Positions 7,596 through 13,584 of a stretch of DNA of 20,729 nt are shown here, in pieces. The translations under genes were made by a program, and so were the position numbers. This stretch comes from CAZXEJ01 sp964639895 (lineage in GTDB: Bacteria > Desulfobacterota_D > UBA1144 > Nemesobacterales > JADFKM01). The number at the start of each line of letters is the position of its first letter. The stretch's first letter is position 1. Below the pieces are notes generated by a model. It saw only the letters and a program-made list of their open reading frames with translations, made no database searches and was not told the DNA's origin. The stretch spans positions 1 through 20,729 of the forward strand of contig CAZXEJ010000041.1 in the NCBI GenBank assembly GCA_964639895.1, written 5' to 3'.

Positions 7596-8429
7596 ATGAG
7601 TTGTGCGACCCCATCCGGCGAGCTTCCCATCGGCGTCTTCGATTCCGGCATAGGCGGCCTCACCGTAGTGGGCGAGCTGTCCAGGCGGCTTCCCGGAGAG
7701 AGCCTCATCTATCTGGGTGATACGGCCCGTGTGCCCTACGGGACGAAGTCCCCGGAGACGGTCATAGCATATTCCACGAGCAACGCCCGCTTCCTTCTGT
7801 CCAAGGGCATAAAGATGCTGGTCGTAGCCTGTAACACGGCCTCGGCCACCGCCCTCTGCGCGCTGGGCGGCGTGAGTCCCGTGCCCGTAGTGGGCGTGAT
7901 AGAGCCCGGCGCCCGCAGGGCCGTGCGGGCCACGTCGACGGGGAGCGTGGGGGTGATCGGGACGCCCTCGACCATAAGGAGCGGCGCCTACACGCGCGCC
8001 ATCCACAGGCTTGACGGGCGCATCGAGGTGCATTCGGCTTCCTGTCCCCTGTTCGTTCCACTTGCCGACGAGGGGTTGCATGAGAGCGAGCTTGCACGCA
8101 TGGCGGCCGCCATGTACCTGGAGCCGCTGAAGCGCAAGGGCATCGACACGCTCATCCTCGGCTGTACACACTATCCGCTCCTCAAGGGCGTGATCGCCGA
8201 GGTGATGGGCCCCCGGGTGAGGCTGGTCGACAGCGCCGAGGAGACCGCCGGCGAGGTGGAGCGGCTGCTCGAGCAGGGCGGCCTCAAGAGGCGATCGGCA
8301 TCCCCTCCCGTAAGGAGGTTCTATCTTACGGACGTAAGCGATACGTTTCTCGAGGTGGCGGAGCGCTTCCTGCGCGCCCCGATAGATGGGGTGGAACACG
8401 TCGACATAGGCGCCCAGGCCCGGGCCTGA
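7596..8429 (+). CDS. murI: Glutamate racemase
   Basis: 277 residues, normal length. MurI interconverts L- and D-glutamate to supply D-Glu for peptidoglycan. Sequence landmarks: PIGVFDSGIGGLTV (about 11-24, catalytic Asp16), YLGDTARVPYGTKS (about 39-52), ACNTASA with catalytic Cys79, GVIEPGARRAV, GVIGTPSTI (about 119-127) and LILGCTHYPLL with the second catalytic Cys190. Both catalytic cysteines are present, so the enzyme should be active. ATG 7596 is chosen because homology starts just after it; an in-frame ATG at 7536 would add 20 non-conserved residues and would lie upstream of the TTGACA promoter. There is no ribosome site before 7596. It lies about 130 bases after radA on the same strand. 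Confidence 0.96.
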   Translation: MSCATPSGELPIGVFDSGIGGLTVVGELSRRLPGESLIYLGDTARVPYGTKSPETVIAYSTSNARFLLSKGIKMLVVACNTASATALCALGGVSPVPVVGVIEPGARRAVRATSTGSVGVIGTPSTIRSGAYTRAIHRLDGRIEVHSASCPLFVPLADEGLHESELARMAAAMYLEPLKRKGIDTLILGCTHYPLLKGVIAEVMGPRVRLVDSAEETAGEVERLLEQGGLKRRSASPPVRRFYLTDVSDTFLEVAERFLRAPIDGVEHVDIGAQARA

Positions 8430-8652
8430 GCGGCGCGTGGAGTGGGGAGGGGAGGACGTCAAGCGACGAGCGCTCCTGCCCTGACAGAGGGGGGTGTCGG
8501 CCGGAATCGGGGGCCGAAGGGGCGTTCCTCCCGCGCGCCGCTGGCCCTCGAGGCGGCTGATCGATGGAGACCCCCTGGGGGTGGCCCCGTTCCCCACTGG
8601 GTGGAATAGGGCGCCCTTGCCGGGATGGGCTGCCGTCTTCTCCCGCTCGACC

Positions 8653-8679
8653 GGGGGGGGTCTGGGCCGGCGGGATGGG
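8653..8679 (+). other. Canonical G-quadruplex motif
   Basis: Four G-runs (8, 3, 3 and 3 G) are separated by loops of 3, 5 and 2 bases, satisfying the G3+N1-7 rule on the plus strand. The motif lies about 220 bases after the murI stop, in noncoding DNA. Confidence 0.55.
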
Positions 8680-9436
8680 ATGAACGTAGACGGTGGATCT
8701 CCGGTCGTAGACCCGCTGGGGAGCGGGCGCGTTCCCTCTCACTGCGGCCGCCTAGGCCCGTCGGGGACCCATGCCGGGCCGTCTCTTCAAGGGGGGAGGC
8801 GTGAGTGTGGGGGCTCAGCTGCGGCCGTCACCCGGCCCGGACTCCCGCTCTTCCATATACCCCAACGTTGCCCTCGTGCGTGGAGTAGGAGCTGTAAGGC
8901 TCATCGCGGCTCCGGCCTCTTCTTCTGCCGGAGGGGTCGTAGGTTGGTGCAGGGCCTTTCTCACTCAAGGGTGTAAAGGACGTTTTCCCCGCGGCTTGTC
9001 GACGTGCCGGAGCTAGAGCGCTTTCTCATTATGGGAGGGTGTCGCCTGGATGGAGGAGGCGCCGAGCCGGTGTTCTCGGGCAACCGGCGTATCCCGCTTT
9101 TCCGTCGGGCTCCCGCCGGGGGGCGCCGAAGGGTCTTGTAGATTGGTACACACTTACGCGCCGAGGAGTGCCCCCTGCCTGCTCGCTGCGGGTCTTTAGA
9201 GGGTGGCCGTCTTAGATGGGAGTGGATTTCCCGGCTACGGCCTTTTCCCGGCTCTCGGCGTGGGGGGCTGCAACCTGGGTATGTGGGAGTGCGGGCTTGG
9301 CTGGCCGTTCGGGTTGGGGGTTCCGATGGGAAAGGCAAAAGTAGCTCGCCGCGGCACACTCTTTCGCGGCTGGGGGCCGGTGGGGTTGGGGTAGAGAGCC
9401 GTTGGTGCCTTCTTGAGGGCGGCGGCCCCTGCCTCG

Positions 9437-9462
9437 CCTTGGACGGCTGTGGGCGTCCAAGG
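9437..9462. repeat. Perfect 9-bp hairpin
   Basis: CCTTGGACG (9437-9445) pairs with CGTCCAAGG (9454-9462) across an 8-base loop. It lies in the murI-etfA gap with no T-run on either side. It may be a transcript end or a structural element. Confidence 0.4.
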
Positions 9463-9509
9463 TCACGGGAAGAACGGTTCCTCGGGGGGGCGGAGTGCGC
9501 GCGCCCGGT

Positions 9510-9542
9510 GGTCGCCCCTCTCCACCGGGGGGAGGGGCGACC
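9510..9542. terminator. Strong hairpin downstream of etfA, no U-tract
   Basis: GGTCGCCCCTC (9510-9520) pairs perfectly with GAGGGGCGACC (9532-9542), an 11-bp GC-rich stem. It lies 17 bases past the etfA stop (minus strand). No U-rich tail follows on either strand, so it may protect mRNA 3' ends or act with Rho instead of being a classical terminator. Confidence 0.45.
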
Positions 9543-9558
9543 CGGATTGGAGGAGCGT

Positions 9559-10539
9559 CTAGCCTTGCAACACCTTCTTTAACTCCTCGGTCAGCACGGG
9601 CACTATCTCGAACAGGTCTCCCACTATTCCGTAGTCACACTTGGAGAATATGGGCGCGTCGGGGTCCTTGTTTATAGCCACTATCACCTTGGACGTTCCC
9701 ATGCCGGCAAAATGCTGGACGGCACCAGAGATGCCTATGGCTATGTATAGGGAAGGCGAGACCACCTTGCCCGTCTGGCCGACCTGCATCTCGTAGGGCA
9801 CGAACCCTGCGTCCACGGCCGCCCTAGATGCGCCGGCGGCGGCGCCCAAGGCGTCGGCCAGTTCGAAGAGGAGCTTGAAGTTGTCGGCGCTTCCGAAGCC
9901 GCGGCCTCCGGAGACTATCTTGTCGGCCTCGGTGAGCTCGGGTCTGGTCGATTCCTTTCTCTTTACTTCGAGCACTTTGGTCCAAATCTTGGACGGGTCG
10001 ATCTGGACGTTCTCTTGCACAACCTCCGGTGACTTGGGCTCTTCTTCGGCCTTGAAAGCGTTGGGCCTGGTGGTGGCCATCATGGGCTTGTGGTCGTGGA
10101 ACTCGATTGTGGCGATCGACTTGCCGGAATACATGTAGTGCTTCACACGAAGCCGCCCGTCGTCGGTCATGTCCACGTCGGTGGCGTCCATTACGAGGCC
10201 CGCTCCCACGCGGGCGGCCACGCGCGGTATGTAGTCCTGGGCCTGTGTGGTGTTGGGTGCCAGCACCACGTGCGGCTGGCGGCTCTCGATCAGGCCGGCC
10301 AGCGCCTGCGAATAGCCCTCGGGGGTGAAGTCGTTCAGGATGTCGTTGTCCACCACGTATACCTTTTCGGCCCCGTACTTGCCGAGCTCGGACGCGAGGT
10401 CGGCCACGCCGGACCCTATGAGGACGCCGCAAACGGCGCCGTTGAGCTTCTGGCGGGCGACCGTAAGGGCCTCAAGCGTCGCGCGCCTTATCTTCTTGTC
10501 TATCGTCAGATCGGCTACTACCCAGATTTCGTTGCTCAT
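9559..10539 (-). CDS. etfA: Electron transfer flavoprotein, alpha subunit
   Basis: 326 residues, usual length. EtfA binds FAD and with EtfB forms the soluble dimer that passes electrons between flavin dehydrogenases (for example acyl-CoA dehydrogenases) and ETF-quinone oxidoreductase or other acceptors. The N-terminal domain starts MSNEIWVVAD. The C-terminal FAD domain is well conserved: SGGRGFGS (about 214-221), LADALGAAAGASRAAVDAG, QVGQTGKVVSP, LYIAIGISGAVQHFAGM and DYGIVGDLFEIVP. A Cys precedes DYGIVGD where Ala is common. ATG 10539 is preceded by AGGAGG eight bases upstream. It lies 27 bases after etfB on the same strand, so the two are one operon. No dehydrogenase or quinone oxidoreductase gene is adjacent. 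A strong hairpin follows. Confidence 0.97.
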   Translation of the reverse strand: MSNEIWVVADLTIDKKIRRATLEALTVARQKLNGAVCGVLIGSGVADLASELGKYGAEKVYVVDNDILNDFTPEGYSQALAGLIESRQPHVVLAPNTTQAQDYIPRVAARVGAGLVMDATDVDMTDDGRLRVKHYMYSGKSIATIEFHDHKPMMATTRPNAFKAEEEPKSPEVVQENVQIDPSKIWTKVLEVKRKESTRPELTEADKIVSGGRGFGSADNFKLLFELADALGAAAGASRAAVDAGFVPYEMQVGQTGKVVSPSLYIAIGISGAVQHFAGMGTSKVIVAINKDPDAPIFSKCDYGIVGDLFEIVPVLTEELKKVLQG

Positions 10540-10566
10540 CTCTGGTCCTCCTGTAGGTTCGTCCTC

Positions 10567-11379
10567 CTATATCACCTTGGCCTCTTCCCTTAGAGCGGTG
10601 ACGAGCTCCTTGACGGCCTCGGTCACTTCCTTGTCCTTGATTATGTGGAGACGGCGCTTTATCTCGGGCACCTCGAGCGAGGTGATTCTGTAGCGGGCGC
10701 CGCCTTCGCCCAGTTCTTCACGGCTGAGTCCCAGGGCGTCGAGATCGATTTCGTCGAGGCCCACTACCTTGAGCGGCTTCTTCTTAGCCTTCATGATCCC
10801 GGGCAGCGACGCGTAGCGCGGTTCGTTGAGCCCCCGCTCACACGTGATCATCGCAGGCAGCGGCAACTGGACTATCATCTGACCCCCCTCGATCTCCTTC
10901 TGCACCGTCACGCTGGAGCCGTCGTCGGCCACATCGACCTTGGTCACCACGGCCGCGTGCGGGATCCCCAGCTCCTCGGCCACCTGTATGCCCACCTGTC
11001 CCGATTCCTCGTCGATCATCTTCTTGCCGGTGAGGATGAGATCGAACCCGCCCTCCTTCTTTATCTCCGCCGCGATCACCTTGGCCGTGGCGTAGAGGTC
11101 GGTGTGCTCGAAGCTTTCATCCCTTATGTGGATCGCTCGGTCGGCCCCCATGGCCAGACCGGTGCGCAATGCCTCCTGGCAGCGGGCCGGCCCCATCGTG
11201 ATGAGGACCACTTCGCCTCCTTTCTTCTCCTTAATCCGGATGGCTTCCTCGATGGCGAACTCGTCGTAGGGGTTGACTATCCACTTTATGCTCTCCGTGT
11301 CGATGGATCTGCCGTCGGCCGCCACCTTTATCCGGGCCTCCGTGTCGGGGGTCTGCCTTATGATGACGATGCTCTTCAC
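10567..11379 (-). CDS. etfB: Electron transfer flavoprotein, beta subunit
   Basis: 270 residues; the subunit holds AMP (or a second FAD in bifurcating forms) and pairs with EtfA. Landmarks are VNPYDEFAIEEAIRIKE near 36-52, LRTGLAMGADRAIHI near 71-85, DLILTGKKMIDEESGQVG near 112-129, and the signature region LPAMITCERGLNEPRYASLPGIMKAKKKPL near 173-202. The start codon is GTG at 11379, not ATG. It is supported by AGGAGG about nine bases upstream and by homology beginning at MKSIVIIRQTPDTEARI. It is the first gene of etfBA, with a strong candidate promoter at 11535-11563 and an AT-rich leader of about 150 bases. Whether the pair is bifurcating cannot be decided by eye. Confidence 0.97.
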   Translation of the reverse strand: MKSIVIIRQTPDTEARIKVAADGRSIDTESIKWIVNPYDEFAIEEAIRIKEKKGGEVVLITMGPARCQEALRTGLAMGADRAIHIRDESFEHTDLYATAKVIAAEIKKEGGFDLILTGKKMIDEESGQVGIQVAEELGIPHAAVVTKVDVADDGSSVTVQKEIEGGQMIVQLPLPAMITCERGLNEPRYASLPGIMKAKKKPLKVVGLDEIDLDALGLSREELGEGGARYRITSLEVPEIKRRLHIIKDKEVTEAVKELVTALREEAKVI

Positions 11380-11440
11380 CCTGCTTCCCTCCTCTTCGTT
11401 TGGGATTGTCCGCTACACGAAAAATTTTTCCGCCGTGATC

Positions 11441-11470
11441 TTGATACGGACATGGATTTGGCTTTATATT
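11441..11470 (+). promoter_or_regulatory. Candidate plus-strand promoter facing the etf promoter
   Basis: TTGATA (11441-11446; 5/6), an 18-base spacer and TATATT (11465-11470; 5/6) would start transcription near 11478, reading right toward the small hypothetical gene. It lies inside the etfB leader and points at the etf promoter. The region is AT-rich, so a chance match is possible. Confidence 0.4.
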
Positions 11471-11534
11471 TTTAATGCGGAGCGCGGCGTGAGCGTTCCG
11501 TACAAGGGTAGCCAAACCTTGAAAAAGCGGTGAA

Positions 11535-11563
11535 ATTTTAAATGGATATATTTGAGGTGTCAA
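11535..11563 (-). promoter_or_regulatory. etfBA promoter
   Basis: On the minus strand a perfect TTGACA (11558-11563), a 17-base spacer and TAAAAT (11535-11540; 5/6) form the best sigma-70 promoter in the window. The predicted start near 11528 gives etfB a leader of about 150 bases, which is markedly AT-rich for this GC-rich genome. Confidence 0.7.
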
Positions 11564-11631
11564 CCTGAAACGGCCTTTTTTTCACCCCCTTACCCCGTGG
11601 ACCCCTGAACCTCCGGGGGGTGACGGGTCAG

Positions 11632-11660
11632 GCGGTCCCGGCATGGGGCCGGGGGACCGC
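11632..11660 (+). promoter_or_regulatory. Stable hairpin just upstream of the small hypothetical gene
   Basis: GCGGTCCC (11632-11639) pairs perfectly with GGGACCGC (11653-11660), with a further GGC/GCC inside. It sits in the leader of the small Cys-containing gene, six bases before an in-frame ATG at 11666 and about 50 bases before the preferred start at 11714. It may be regulatory or only structural. Confidence 0.4.
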
Positions 11661-11713
11661 GACGCATGGTTGGCAACCCCTGTATCGATACCCTACCGAA
11701 GTCGGATCTCACC

Positions 11714-11992
11714 ATGTACTGCGACAAGTGCGGCAAGAAGGTCGATATAAAGAACAGCGCCAGGTTCTTCCAGCACATAGTAGACTACGGCAGGATTCCC
11801 GACGTGGCTGCCGGAACTTTCCTCATGGGTACGTGGGACCGTCACCTGCTCCCCGTGGACGGCTGTGACGGCTCGCCCTCACGTTACCAGTACCTGGAGG
11901 GGATGCCCCGAGACAAGAGGAGCAACAACTACGACCCCTCTCTCGAGGAGAAGTACCGCAGGGCTTATGAGCTCATGAAGACCCTGCGCTAG
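11714..11992 (+). CDS. Small Cys-containing hypothetical protein (partial zinc-ribbon-like)
   Basis: 92 residues; I do not recognise the family with certainty. It begins MYCDKCGKKVDI, a CxxC knuckle (Cys3, Cys6) like the first half of a zinc ribbon, with a third Cys at 51 (GCDGSP) but no second CxxC. The centre is basic and aromatic, followed by GSPSRYQYLEGMPRD (about 53-67) and a helical, charged C-terminus (SLEEKYRRAYELMKTLR). Codon use (AGG, ATA, CTC, GAG) matches neighbouring genes, which argues that it is real. An alternative ATG at 11666 adds 16 residues and follows a hairpin; I prefer 11714 because CxxC then stands at the N-terminus, but neither start has a clear ribosome site. It is divergent from etfBA and is followed by an intrinsic terminator about 240 bases later. 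Confidence 0.65.
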   Translation: MYCDKCGKKVDIKNSARFFQHIVDYGRIPDVAAGTFLMGTWDRHLLPVDGCDGSPSRYQYLEGMPRDKRSNNYDPSLEEKYRRAYELMKTLR

Positions 11993-12645
11993 AGTGACCC
12001 TCGGGAAAGTCTCGATTTCATGGTGCGTTACGCCCGCCTTTGGGTTCTATGCCCCCTCGTGTTGGATGCTCCCGGCCGGTGTCAACCTCCCTGCGGCCTG
12101 GGACGCGGAAAAGGGCACAGCCGGAGTGGATGGGTCCGCGCTTGGCGGTGCGGGCGGCGTGTTCCGGAAAAAAACGCTAGCGCTGCAAACCATTTCCCTA
12201 TATAATGGCTTATATCCCACCTCTCTACTTTCTAGGCCTGGAAGACTCCGCTGGAGTTTCTCAGGCCTTTTCTTTTATGCGGACTCACGTATGAGACGAT
12301 GGAGGCGCCGGCGGGTAGGTGGTGTTCCGCTCGGAGAAAACGTTGCCCGCAGGCCCTGCTCGACCCTACCGCCTGCGTGATTTGCCTACCGCAGTGAAAT
12401 GATGGGTGGGGTCCATTGGAGGTCTGTTGCTTTCCTTACGGGGATCGATGTGCCCGGGTGACGGTGTGACCAAGGGGGACGGGGGAGCGTGCGTACTTGT
12501 TCGTCCTGCCTGTGCCTCTTTTCCCTCGCGCTGCCTTCTCGCCGCCCAGGGGCGGGGGTGAGTCAACGGCCCCAACGCACCGTGTAGCCGGCCGAGCGGC
12601 GTCCACGGTGACGGGGATTGCAGCCTCTACCACGGTGGACGATCT
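11993..12645. other. Intergenic region containing a -10-like box and terminator
   Basis: About 650 bases between the small hypothetical gene (plus) and recR (minus). No convincing open frame. It contains TATAAT at 12201-12206 and a strong terminator at 12234-12276. Nearer recR, CCACGGTG occurs twice (around 12603 and 12630). The rest shows nothing I can name. Confidence 0.55.
12234..12276 (+). terminator. Rho-independent terminator
   Basis: AGGCCTG (12234-12240) pairs with CAGGCCT (12262-12268). The stem is extended inward by GAA/TTC and ACTCC/GGAGT around a GCT loop, with small bulges. The T-rich tail TTTTCTTTT runs to 12276. This is the only classical intrinsic terminator in the window. 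It ends plus-strand transcription from the small hypothetical gene, or from a start just after the TATAAT at 12201. Confidence 0.8.
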
Positions 12646-13251
12646 TCACAGCAGGCGGCGGTCCCTCAGCGCCCTGCCCAGCGTCACTTCGTCCATGTAT
12701 TCGATGCTGCCCCCTACGGGGACGCCGTGGGCTATGCGCGATACCTTCGTCCCCAGCGGCCGGAGACGCTCGGCTATGTAGTGCGACGTGGCCTCGCCCT
12801 CGACGGTGGGGTTCGCGGCCAGTATCACTTCCCTTATGCCCTCGTCCCTTACGCGATCGATGAGGGCAGGGATGCGCAGTTCCTCGGGCCCCACGCCGTC
12901 GAGCGGCGATATGACGCCGTGCAGCACGTGATAGAGCCCCTTGTACTCGCCGCTCCTCTCGATGGCAAGCAGTTCCAGCGGCTCTTCGACCACGCATACG
13001 GTGGTCTTGTCCCTCTCCGGGGAGGCGCATATGGCGCACACCTCGCCCTCGGAGAAGCTGAAACACCGTCGGCAGAATCCGACATTGTCCTTGGTCTCTA
13101 CGATGGCCCTGGCCAGCGCGTGGACCTGCTCACTGTTGGAGCGGAGTATATGTACGGCCAGCCTCGTGGCGCTCTTCTCGCCGATGCCGGGCAGGAGCGA
13201 GAGGGCTTCGATGAGGCGGGCGAGCGGTGCGGGAAGTAGGCGTTTGTCCAT
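12646..13251 (-). CDS. recR: Recombination mediator protein RecR
   Basis: 201 residues, full length. RecR works with RecO and RecF to load RecA on gapped single-stranded DNA. The N-terminal helix-hairpin-helix includes LLPGIGEKSATRLA (19-32). The C4 zinc finger uses Cys60, Cys63, Cys72 and Cys75. The Toprim domain runs from VCVVEEPLELLAIE (about 85-98) through LHGVISPLDGVGPEEL to LAANPTVEGEATSHYIAERL (about 144-163), and GVPVGGSIEYMDEVTLGRAL closes the protein. It starts only 5 bases after the ybaB stop, so the two are co-transcribed, the standard dnaX-ybaB-recR order. No terminator is evident just downstream. Confidence 0.98.
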   Translation of the reverse strand: MDKRLLPAPLARLIEALSLLPGIGEKSATRLAVHILRSNSEQVHALARAIVETKDNVGFCRRCFSFSEGEVCAICASPERDKTTVCVVEEPLELLAIERSGEYKGLYHVLHGVISPLDGVGPEELRIPALIDRVRDEGIREVILAANPTVEGEATSHYIAERLRPLGTKVSRIAHGVPVGGSIEYMDEVTLGRALRDRRLL

Positions 13252-13256
13252 GGCGC

Positions 13257-13583
13257 TTACAGCAGCCCGGGCGGCAGGCCCAGGCTGGCCGCCACCTTTC
13301 CGATCTCTTGCTGCAGGAGCTCCCTTCCGCGGTTGAGCGCCTCGTTGACGGCGGCCACGACCAGGTCCTGTACCATCTCGATGTCTCCCTCCTCGATGAT
13401 CGAGGGATCTATCTTGACCGACACTATCTCGCCCTTGGCCTTGGCCACGACGGTGACCATTCCTCCGCCCGCCGAGGCTTCGACCGTCTTCTCGCCGGCC
13501 TCGTTCTGGAGATGCTCGAGCTCTTCCTTCATCTTTTGCGCCTGCTTGAGCATCTCCTTCATGTTGGCGGGACCTATCTTCAT
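13257..13583 (-). CDS. ybaB: YbaB/EbfC family nucleoid-associated protein
   Basis: 108 residues, typical length. EbfC-type proteins are small DNA-binding dimers associated with the nucleoid. The N-terminal helix MKEMLKQAQKMKEELEHLQNE (about 8-28) is the family hallmark, followed by the strands VEASAGGGMVTVVAKAKGEIVSVKIDPSIIEEGDIEMVQDLVVAAVNEAL (about 34-83). I start at ATG 13583, one base after the dnaX stop (TGA-G-ATG), with GAGGAG about seven bases upstream inside dnaX. An in-frame ATG at 13601 would overlap dnaX and adds non-conserved residues. The gene is sandwiched between dnaX and recR in one operon. Confidence 0.95.
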   Translation of the reverse strand: MKIGPANMKEMLKQAQKMKEELEHLQNEAGEKTVEASAGGGMVTVVAKAKGEIVSVKIDPSIIEEGDIEMVQDLVVAAVNEALNRGRELLQQEIGKVAASLGLPPGLL

Positions 13584-13584
13584 C

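Larger units (their letters stand above)
8430..9558. other. 1.1-kb G-rich intergenic region, no gene seen
   Basis: The longest gap in the window lies between the converging murI and etfA genes. The plus strand is G-rich with runs of up to eight G. Translations in all frames are Arg/Gly/Pro/Ser-rich, short or without ribosome sites, and resemble nothing I know. I find no tRNA, tmRNA, RNase P or riboswitch consensus. Structures worth naming are a G-quadruplex motif (8653-8679), a looser one at 9262-9295, a CCCGCT/AGCGGG hairpin (8712-8727) and two perfect hairpins before etfA (9437-9462, 9510-9542). Confidence 0.6.

Noticed and set aside
9203..9582. Short plus-strand frames upstream of the etfA stop, some ending inside etfA
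   Set aside because: They are Gly/Trp-rich, lack ribosome sites, consist of G-run repeats in translation and overlap the strong hairpin and etfA on the opposite strand.
11490..11560. Possible c-di-GMP (GEMM) riboswitch because of an AAGGGTAGCCAAACC-like stretch
   Set aside because: Only the first conserved block is vaguely similar. The following GAAA loop and GACGCAAAGCC receptor block are absent.
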